Positions 27,544-34,388 of a DNA stretch of 45,142 nucleotides are shown piece by piece. Source of the stretch: Candidatus Accumulibacter adjunctus (GTDB lineage Bacteria > Pseudomonadota > Gammaproteobacteria > Burkholderiales > Rhodocyclaceae). Below the pieces are notes generated by a model. It made no database searches, was not told the origin of the DNA, and was given only the letters and a program-made list of their open reading frames with translations. Each line of letters begins with the position of its first letter. The first letter of the stretch is position 1. Both the position numbers and the translations under genes were made by a program. Location of the stretch: assembly GCA_000585015.1 (NCBI GenBank), contig JFAX01000002.1:167150-212291 (forward strand). Direction: 5' to 3'.

Positions 27544-28044
27544 ATGCAGCTCAAGCGAGCGTTGAAGCACCTCTGCACCCCGGACTTCGTCGCTTTGAAG
27601 GCGTTTCCTGCGGCCACGCTCGATCGCATCGAGCAGGCGATCGGATGTTCGGAACGGACGCATCGCGGCGAGCTGCGATTCGCGCTCGAAGCGGGCATGG
27701 AGCCGGTGGACGTGCTGCGGGGCATGACGCCGCGCGATCGTGCGCTGCAGCTCTTCGCCGCTCTCCGCGTCTGGGACACCGAGGAGAACAGCGGCGTCCT
27801 CGTCTACCTGCAGTTGGTGGACCGCCGGATCGAGATCGTGGCCGACCGCGGCATCGCGCGCCTCGTTGCGCAAGCCCAGTGGGATGCCATTTGCCGTCGC
27901 ATGGAGGCGGCGTTCCGTGGCGGCGACTTCGTGGGCGGCACCCTCGCCGCCGTCGGCGAGATCACTCAGCTGCTCGCGCAGCATTTTCCGGCGGGCGATG
28001 CCAATCCCGACGAGTTGCCCGATCGCCCGGCGATCATCGCGTAG
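27544..28044 (+). CDS. Second TPM-domain protein
   Basis: The 166-residue soluble product has a TPM domain without signal peptide or membrane helix. The family core is seen in A-L-Q-L-F-A-A-L-R-V-W-D-T-E-E-N-S-G-V-L-V-Y and L-V-D-R-R-I-E-I-V-A-D-R-G-I, followed by G-D-F-V-G-G-T-L-A-A-V-G-E-I-T-Q-L-L. TPM domains occur with LemA in many proteobacteria; their activity there is unproven, though plant relatives act in photosystem repair. It follows the first TPM gene after 5 nt and ends the lemA run. Confidence 0.9.
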   Translation: MQLKRALKHLCTPDFVALKAFPAATLDRIEQAIGCSERTHRGELRFALEAGMEPVDVLRGMTPRDRALQLFAALRVWDTEENSGVLVYLQLVDRRIEIVADRGIARLVAQAQWDAICRRMEAAFRGGDFVGGTLAAVGEITQLLAQHFPAGDANPDELPDRPAIIA

Positions 28045-28362
28045 TGTTCCCCGGGCAACTACGGTGCTGAGCTCGGCCGTTGCGGTGCACGTGGTCAGCG
28101 TCCGACCGTGCTGGTGCTGCCACAGCCCTGACTGCAGTCGCGGTTCTGCCCCTGTTGCTGCTGGTCGGTTGACCTGGTCGAGCCTCCCAGTGGTTGACCG
28201 GCGCGACCTGTTGCGCGAATCGTCATTCCGTCTCATTGCCGCTCAGAGCCAGCGCTGGCCAGCCGGGAGCAGCGGCTTGCGCGCAATGTGCGGCGGGCGG
28301 CAGGCGCCCGCCCGCATGCCGCGCAGCGCAGCCGATCGCCTGCCCCCAGGTCGCCGCCGCTG
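28045..28362. other. Gene-free gap between the lemA operon and the cyanophycin-linked genes
   Basis: The 318-nt gap has no intact gene. Its only recognisable content is the LuxR-like remnant near 28189-28282. No strong terminator was seen after the second TPM gene. Confidence 0.6.
28189..28282 (+). pseudogene. Decayed fragment of a LuxR-type regulator gene
   Basis: This stretch aligns without gaps to 25129-25222 of the intact LuxR-type gene. Both begin GTGGTTGACCGG and share CTGGCCAGCCGG near the end; by eye roughly 70% of the bases match. The deduced peptides correspond as V-V-D-R-x-x-L-L-R-E-x-S and W-P-A-G-S. Similarity stops on both sides, so only about 31 codons of the middle domain survive. 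Confidence 0.6.
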
Positions 28363-29118
28363 ATGGCTCGCCAGTCGATCGAAGTCAGCGAGAAGGCGGG
28401 GGTCCGCTACCTCCACTTTTCCACGGACTGGATACAGGGAGCGATGCGCATCCAGCGCCCCAACGCCCTCGAGCTGTCCTACACGCGCGAGATGATGGCC
28501 GGGCTGCTGCTGCGCGCCATGCCGTGGCCGCGCGACGCGCTGCTGATCGGTCTCGGTGCCGGATCGCTGGCGAAGTTCATCTACCATCAGCTGCCGGCGA
28601 CGCGCATCACCGTCGTCGAGATCAATCCGCAGGTCGAGACGGTCGCCCGTCTGCATTTCCGGCTGCCGGATGACCCGCGCCGGCTGCGCGTGCTGATCGC
28701 CGATGGCGCCGAACACATGCTGCAGGGCGACAGCCGGCATGACTGCATCCTGGTCGATGGATTCGACGGCCAGGCGCGCGCCGGCGTGCTCGATACGCTG
28801 CCGTTCTACCAGGCGTGCCGCGCGCGGCTGAGCGAGAGCGGCCTGCTGGTGGTCAACCTGCTCGGCCGCGAGCGCGGCTTCGCCGCCAGTGCAGAGCGTA
28901 TCCGACAGGCTTTCGACGGTCGCTCGCTGGTCTTCCCGTCGTGCGACCGCGGCAACACGATCGTCTTCGCCACCGCCGGCGAGCCCGTCGACGTCGCCGC
29001 CGGCGAACTCGTTCGCCGTGCCGAGCACTGGCAGGCGGCGAGTGGCCTCAACCTGCTGCCGACGATTGCCCGTCTGCGTCAGGCAGGCCGGCTGCGGCGC
29101 GATCGCCTATTGCTCTGA
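28363..29118 (+). CDS. Spermidine-synthase-like (SAM-binding) protein
   Basis: This 251-residue protein has a Rossmann fold related to spermidine synthase. The nucleotide-binding loop reads A-L-L-I-G-L-G-A-G-S-L (about residues 60-70), followed by I-T-V-V-E-I-N-P-Q-V and D-D-P-R-R-L-R-V-L-I-A-D-G-A. The later D-C-I-L-V-D-G-F-D-G matches the second aspartate motif. It lacks the G-G-G-D-G loop of true spermidine synthases, so the substrate is uncertain. The start ATG at 28363 overlaps a TGA (CTGATGG). It lies 62 nt upstream of the cyanophycin-associated ABC gene and may be part of that locus. Confidence 0.85.
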   Translation: MARQSIEVSEKAGVRYLHFSTDWIQGAMRIQRPNALELSYTREMMAGLLLRAMPWPRDALLIGLGAGSLAKFIYHQLPATRITVVEINPQVETVARLHFRLPDDPRRLRVLIADGAEHMLQGDSRHDCILVDGFDGQARAGVLDTLPFYQACRARLSESGLLVVNLLGRERGFAASAERIRQAFDGRSLVFPSCDRGNTIVFATAGEPVDVAAGELVRRAEHWQAASGLNLLPTIARLRQAGRLRRDRLLL

Positions 29119-29127
29119 GCACGGCCG

Positions 29128-29170
29128 GGGAGCGGGCAAGGGCGCTATACTTGCGCCCTTGCCCGCTCCC
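29128..29170. promoter_or_regulatory. Perfect 18-bp inverted repeat upstream of the cyanophycin ABC gene
   Basis: GGGAGCGGGCAAGGGCGC (29128-29145) and its exact complement (29153-29170) flank the 7-nt loop TATACTT. The repeat ends 10 nt before the ATG of the ABC gene. No T tract follows on the plus strand. The loop contains TATACT, which resembles a -10 box, but no -35 is seen at proper distance. It could be a terminator for the preceding gene, an operator, or an RNA hairpin near the translation start. Confidence 0.6.
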
Positions 29171-29180
29171 GCTCTTCGTC

Positions 29181-31505
29181 ATGTCCGCAGCCAATCGCAC
29201 GCTCCCTGCCGATGCCACGGCGCCGACCGGCCCGTCGGGGCCCGTTCTGCCGCCCGTCTGGTCGCAGCGCCTGGCGACACAGTTGGCCCCCGGCGAGCAG
29301 GTGCTCGCTTGGCTCGAGATCGATCTCGACGGCGCACTGCATTTTGCCCGTGGTCTGGTCGTCGTCAGCAGCGAGCGCCTGCTGGTCAGTCCGGCCGGCG
29401 AGCAGGACTGGCAGAGCTGGGTCTATCGGGCCGGTCTGCTGCTCTCGCGGCGCGACCATTCCGGCGTCGGCACGCTCGAGTTGTGCGACACCGCGGGACG
29501 GCTCGCACACTGGCGCTACACGCTCGGTAGCGACGTCGCGGCCGGCCGGCTGGTCGAGCGTTTCATGCGCCAGCTCAGCTTCCGGCTGACCGGCGAACTG
29601 CCGCCGCCGGCGAGCGTCACTCTCTGTCCGAAGTGCGAGACGCCACTGCTTGCCGGACAGGAGGAGTGCCCGGCGTGCAGCCGCGAGATTCACGAACCAC
29701 CGTCGACCTGGACCCTGCTCCGCCTCGGCCGCTTCGCCCGGCCATACCGCAAGCAGTTGCTGGGCGCCTTCATCCTGTCGCTGCTGACCACCGCCGCGAC
29801 GCTGGTGGCGCCGTACCTGACCATGCCGCTGATGGACAAGGTGCTGATCCCCTACCAGAACGGGCAGCCGATCGATCCCGGGCTGGTGCTGCTCTATCTC
29901 TCGGGCCTGCTCGGATCGTCGCTCCTCGCCTGGGTGCTTGGCTGGGGACGCACCTACATTCTGGCGCTGGTCTCCGAGCGCATCGGCTCGGATCTGCGCA
30001 CGGCGACCTATGAGCACCTGCTGAAGCTGTCGCAGGAGTACTTCGGCGGCAAGCGGACCGGCGACCTGATGGCGCGCATCGGCTCGGAAACCGACCGCAT
30101 CAACATCTTCCTTTCGCTGCATCTGCTCGATTTCGCTACCGATGTGCTGATGATCGCCATGACGACGGTGATCCTGGTTTCGATCGACCCCTGGCTGGCG
30201 GCGGTGACCCTGCTGCCGCTGCCGGTCATCGCCTGGCTGATCCACGTCGTTCGCGAGCGCCTGCGTACCGGTTTCGAACGCGTCGACCGCGTCTGGGCGG
30301 AGGTGACCAACGTCCTCGCCGACACGATCCCCGGCATCCGCGTCGTCAAGGCCTTTGCCCAGGAGGCGCGCGAGGCGGCGCGCTTCCGCGCCGCCAACGT
30401 CCGCAACCTGGATGTCAACGACCGCGTCAACCGCGTCTGGTCGGTCTTCTCGCCGACGGTCACCCTGTTGACCGAGTTCGGTCTGCTGATCGTCTGGGCA
30501 TTCGGCATCTGGCAGATCGCCGGCGACCGGATCACGGTTGGTGTGCTGACGGCATTCCTTGCCTACATCAGCCGTTTCTATCTGCGCCTCGACTCGATGA
30601 GCCGCATCGTCTCGGTGACGCAGAAGGCCGCGGTGGGAGCGAAGCGCATCTTCGACATCCTCGATCACGTATCGAGCGTCCCCGAGCCAGCCAACCCGGT
30701 GCACCTGCCGCAGGTTTCCGGCCGCATCGAGCTGCGCGGTGTCGGCTTCCGCTATGGCACGCGCAGCGTCACCCGCGACATCAGCATCGTCATCGAGCCC
30801 GGCGAGATGGTCGGCCTGGTCGGCCACAGCGGCTCCGGCAAGAGCACGCTGGTGAACCTCATCTGCCGTTTCTACGACGTCAGCGAGGGGGCGATCCTGA
30901 TCGACGGCGTCGACATCCGCTCGCTGCCGGTCGCCGAGTACCGCCGGCACATCGGACTGGTGCTGCAGGAGCCGTTCCTCTTCTTCGGCACGATCGCCGA
31001 GAACATCGCCTACGGCAAGCCCGAGGCGACGCGCGCCGAGATCGTCGCCGCTGCGCGCGCGGCGCACGCGCACGAGTTCATCCTGCGCCTGCCGCACGGC
31101 TACGACTCGCTGGTCGGTGAGCGCGGGCAGGCGCTTTCCGGTGGCGAGCGGCAGCGGATCTCGATCGCCCGGGCTCTGCTCATCGACCCGCGCATCCTGA
31201 TCCTCGACGAAGCCACGTCGTCGGTCGACACGACGACCGAAAAGGAGATCCAGAAGGCGCTTGACAACCTGGTACGCGGCCGGACGACGATCGCCATCGC
31301 CCACCGTCTGTCGACGCTGCGCGATGCCAACCGGCTGGTGGTCCTCGATCGCGGCAGCGTCGTCGAGGTCGGCAGCCACGACGAGCTGATGGCCTGCGAG
31401 GGTCACTACTACCGCCTTTACCAGGCGCAGGCGCGCAACGTCGACACTGAGGAAGAACTGCGGCGGCTGGAAGTCGACCGCAAGGACGAGGGAGATCGCG
31501 AATGA
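29181..31505 (+). CDS. Cyanophycin-metabolism-associated ABC transporter (fused permease/ATPase)
   Basis: This 774-residue protein is a half-transporter of the exporter type with a long N-terminal addition. Residues 1-148 form a soluble region of unknown fold. A zinc ribbon follows: CPKC at 149-152 and CPAC at 163-166. Then comes a six-helix ABC exporter domain and the ATPase, with Walker A GHSGSGKST, signature LSGGERQR and Walker B I-L-I-L-D-E-A-T-S-S. ABC proteins of this kind are known neighbours of cyanophycin synthetase genes, but their substrate is unknown. It overlaps the DUF1854 gene by four bases (ATGA), and both precede the two synthetases. No clear ribosome binding site is seen; the start lies 10 nt after a perfect inverted repeat. 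Confidence 0.92.
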   Translation: MSAANRTLPADATAPTGPSGPVLPPVWSQRLATQLAPGEQVLAWLEIDLDGALHFARGLVVVSSERLLVSPAGEQDWQSWVYRAGLLLSRRDHSGVGTLELCDTAGRLAHWRYTLGSDVAAGRLVERFMRQLSFRLTGELPPPASVTLCPKCETPLLAGQEECPACSREIHEPPSTWTLLRLGRFARPYRKQLLGAFILSLLTTAATLVAPYLTMPLMDKVLIPYQNGQPIDPGLVLLYLSGLLGSSLLAWVLGWGRTYILALVSERIGSDLRTATYEHLLKLSQEYFGGKRTGDLMARIGSETDRINIFLSLHLLDFATDVLMIAMTTVILVSIDPWLAAVTLLPLPVIAWLIHVVRERLRTGFERVDRVWAEVTNVLADTIPGIRVVKAFAQEAREAARFRAANVRNLDVNDRVNRVWSVFSPTVTLLTEFGLLIVWAFGIWQIAGDRITVGVLTAFLAYISRFYLRLDSMSRIVSVTQKAAVGAKRIFDILDHVSSVPEPANPVHLPQVSGRIELRGVGFRYGTRSVTRDISIVIEPGEMVGLVGHSGSGKSTLVNLICRFYDVSEGAILIDGVDIRSLPVAEYRRHIGLVLQEPFLFFGTIAENIAYGKPEATRAEIVAAARAAHAHEFILRLPHGYDSLVGERGQALSGGERQRISIARALLIDPRILILDEATSSVDTTTEKEIQKALDNLVRGRTTIAIAHRLSTLRDANRLVVLDRGSVVEVGSHDELMACEGHYYRLYQAQARNVDTEEELRRLEVDRKDEGDRE

Positions 31506-31975
31506 AGCCGCGCCCTGATTACCAGCTGCAGCGCAATGCCTTCGGGCGCCTCGAACTGCGTACCGCCGATGGCCAGATCCATGAAGGCGTCGCACCGGTA
31601 CGCGCCTTCCCGATCACGGCGCCCGACGACGGCCTTGCCCTGGTCGATCCCTACGGCCACGAACTGGTCTGGATCGACCGCCTCGACGACCTGCCGGACG
31701 ACCAGCGGCGGTTGCTCGCAGACGAACTGGCGGGGCGTGAATTCATGCCGGTGATCCAGCGTATCGTCGGTGTCGGCAGCTTTGCGACACCGAGCACCTG
31801 GGAGGTCGAGACCGATCGCGGCCGCACGAGCTTCGTCCTCAAGGGCGAGGAGGACATCCGTCGCCTGGCATCGCCGGCCCTGCTGATCGCCGACACTCAT
31901 GGCATCCAGTTCCTGATCCGCGACCGGCATGCACTCGACCAGCACAGCCGGCGCATCCTCGATCGCTTCCTGTGA
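31502..31975 (+). CDS. Cyanophycin-metabolism-associated DUF1854 protein
   Basis: The 157-residue soluble protein matches the DUF1854 family as I know it: Y-Q-L-Q-R-N-A-F-G-R-L-E-L, V-R-A-F-P-I-T-A-P-D-D-G-L-A-L-V, G-H-E-L-V-W-I-D-R-L-D-D-L, E-F-M-P-V-I-Q-R-I, W-E-V-E-T-D-R-G and the C-terminal D-T-H-G-I-Q-F-L-I-R-D. There is no signal peptide. The family is found next to ABC transporters and cyanophycin synthetases and has no assigned activity that I know of. Its start overlaps the end of the ABC gene by four bases, so the two are translationally coupled. Confidence 0.9.
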   Translation: MKPRPDYQLQRNAFGRLELRTADGQIHEGVAPVRAFPITAPDDGLALVDPYGHELVWIDRLDDLPDDQRRLLADELAGREFMPVIQRIVGVGSFATPSTWEVETDRGRTSFVLKGEEDIRRLASPALLIADTHGIQFLIRDRHALDQHSRRILDRFL

Positions 31976-32138
31976 GCCGGGGGATCCGCGTCACCAGCAC
32001 AGCGGGTCAGCCGATCGGCGCGTGCCGCGTTGATACGGCGATGCCCGGCGGATCGTACCGGCGCGACGGTGTGGTCTGCCGGCTTGCCATCCCGTCCGCG
32101 CCTGTGCGCGCCAACCCTTTCGTCCCTGGACCGACGCC

Positions 32139-34310
32139 ATGAAAAGCAAAGACATCAAGTTTCTCGAAATCCGCCATCTGCGCGGTCCGAACATCTGGAC
32201 CTACCGTCCGGTGATCGAAGCGCTGGTCGATATCGGCGACCTGGAGGACTTTCCCTCCAACAGGATCCCCGGCTTTCCGGAGCGCCTGGCGGGCTTTCTG
32301 CCTTCCCTCGCCGACCACCGCTGCAGCTACGGCGAGCCGGGCGGTTTCCTGCGGCGGCTGCAGGAGGGCACTTGGCCGGCGCACATCCTCGAGCACGTGA
32401 CGCTCGAGCTGCAGAATCTGGCCGGCATGCCGGGCGGCTTCGGCAAGGCACGGGAGACCTCGACGCGCGGGGTGTACAAGGTGGTCGTTCGCGCCTGGCA
32501 TGAGGAGGTGACGCGCAGCTGCCTGTACGCCGGTCGCGAACTTCTGCTGGCGGCGATCCATGACGAAGCCTTCGATGTCGCCGGCACCGTCGAGCGCCTT
32601 GCCGACCTCGCCGAGCGCCGGCTGCTCGGCCCGAGCACCGGCTGCATCGTCGAGGCGGCAACGGCCAAGGACCGGCGGATTCCGTTCATCCGCCTGCTGC
32701 CGACGGGCAACCTGGTGCAACTCGGTTACGGCGCCCGCAGCCGCCGCATCTGGACGGCGGAGAGCGACCGGACGAGCGCCATCGCCGAGGGCATCTCACG
32801 TGACAAGGATTTGGCGAAAACCCTGCTCGGCGCCTGTGGGGTGCCGGTACCCGAGGGACGTCTGGTCGAGAGCGCCGCTGACGCCTGGGATGCCGCCGAA
32901 GAGATCGGTCTGCCGGTGGTCGTGAAGCCTTCTGATGGCAACCACGCCCGCGGCGTGTTCACCAACCTGATGGCGCGAGAGGAAGTGGAGTCGGCCTACG
33001 CGGCGGCTGTCGAGGAGGGCAGCGGGGTCATCGTCGAACGCTACGTGCGGGGTTCCGAGCACCGTCTGCTGGTCATCGGCGGCAAGCTCGCCGCCGCCGC
33101 GCGTGGCGAGACGGCAACGGTGGTCGGTGACGGCCGGTCGACGATCGACGAACTGATCGACCTGCAGATCAATTCCGATCCACGGCGTGGTGCCGCCGAG
33201 GAATTCCCGCTCGACGTCATCCTGCTCGCCGAGAATCCCGTAGCCCGCCTCGAGGTGGCGCGCCAGGGCTTCACCCCCGACTCGGTGCCGGCGGCCGGCC
33301 GCGAGGTGCTGATCGTGCGCAGCGGCAACCATACCGACGACGTCACCGATCTCGTCCATCCCGAGACGGCGGCGACCGCCGCCCTCGCCGCGCGCATCGT
33401 CGGCCTCGACATCTGCGGCGTCGACCTCGTCTGCGAGGATATTTCACGCCCGCTCGACGAACAGCGCGGGGCGATCGTCGAGGTCAATGCCGGCCCCGGT
33501 CTGCTGATGCACCTGAAACCGGCGAATGGCCAGCCGCGGCCGGTCGGGCGGGCGATCGTCGACGAACTGTTCCCGAATGGTGAAGACGGTCGCATTCCCG
33601 TGGTCGGTGTCAGTGGCAGCACCGGCAAGACCGCGGTGGCCACTCTGCTCGCCGGCATCGTCGGCCTCGGTGGCAGGAACACCGGGCTGGCGTGCAGCAA
33701 CGGCCTGTTCGTCGGCCGGCGCTGTATCGATCGCGGCGATTCCGCCAACTGGGGATCGGCCAACCGCATTCTGATGAACCGGACCGTCGAGACCGCGATC
33801 ATCGAGAATGGCTGTGACAGCATTCTCGACGACGGGCTGGCCTACGACCGCTGTCAGGTCGGCATCGTCACCAACGTCGAGCCCGAGCGGCACTTCGGCA
33901 GCCACGATGTGAGCACGGCCGAGCAGGTATTCACCATCCTGCGCACGCAGGTCGACGTCGTCCTGCCGGGCGGTGTGGCCGTTCTCAATGCAAGCCAGCC
34001 GATGCTCGTCGACATGGCGCCGTTGTGCGACGGCGAGGTGATCTTCTTCGCTGCCGACGGTGACCTGCCGGCCGTCGTCGATCATCGCGAGCGGGGTGGC
34101 CGGGCGGTGTTCGTCCGCGCTGGCGAGGTGATTCTCGGCAGCCCGGGGCAGGATATCGTGCTCACCAGCCTGCGGGCGATTCGCCTCACTGAAGGTGGGC
34201 GCAGCGCGCAGCAGGTGGACAACGTGCTCGCGGCTGCAGCGGCTGCATGGGCTCTCGGCATTGCTCCCGAGATCGTCCGTACCGCCCTCGAGACCGCGAC
34301 CAGCGATTGA
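32139..34310 (+). CDS. Short cyanophycin synthetase (CphA2/CphA' type)
   Basis: This 723-residue protein shares the layout of cyanophycin synthetase but is about 140 residues shorter than its neighbour. It has the N-terminal domain opening I-R-H-L-R-G-P-N-I-W-T, an ATP-grasp domain (about residues 215-480, with V-V-V-K-P-S-D-G-N-H-A-R-G-V and E-V-N-A-G-P-G-L-L-M-H-L), and a Mur-ligase-like domain whose P-loop reads SGSTGKT (492-498). The sequence stops where the last Mur lobe should begin. Short forms of this kind are known to polymerise beta-Asp-Arg dipeptides with one active site; that role here is inferred. It lies 163 nt after DUF1854 and 78 nt before the full-length synthetase. Confidence 0.9.
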   Translation: MKSKDIKFLEIRHLRGPNIWTYRPVIEALVDIGDLEDFPSNRIPGFPERLAGFLPSLADHRCSYGEPGGFLRRLQEGTWPAHILEHVTLELQNLAGMPGGFGKARETSTRGVYKVVVRAWHEEVTRSCLYAGRELLLAAIHDEAFDVAGTVERLADLAERRLLGPSTGCIVEAATAKDRRIPFIRLLPTGNLVQLGYGARSRRIWTAESDRTSAIAEGISRDKDLAKTLLGACGVPVPEGRLVESAADAWDAAEEIGLPVVVKPSDGNHARGVFTNLMAREEVESAYAAAVEEGSGVIVERYVRGSEHRLLVIGGKLAAAARGETATVVGDGRSTIDELIDLQINSDPRRGAAEEFPLDVILLAENPVARLEVARQGFTPDSVPAAGREVLIVRSGNHTDDVTDLVHPETAATAALAARIVGLDICGVDLVCEDISRPLDEQRGAIVEVNAGPGLLMHLKPANGQPRPVGRAIVDELFPNGEDGRIPVVGVSGSTGKTAVATLLAGIVGLGGRNTGLACSNGLFVGRRCIDRGDSANWGSANRILMNRTVETAIIENGCDSILDDGLAYDRCQVGIVTNVEPERHFGSHDVSTAEQVFTILRTQVDVVLPGGVAVLNASQPMLVDMAPLCDGEVIFFAADGDLPAVVDHRERGGRAVFVRAGEVILGSPGQDIVLTSLRAIRLTEGGRSAQQVDNVLAAAAAAWALGIAPEIVRTALETATSD

Positions 34311-34388
34311 GCCGCGGTGCTGAGAAGGGAGCGCGTCGGCGAACCGTCGCAGCATTTCCGACAGGCAATTTGTGCAAGGGAATCATTC

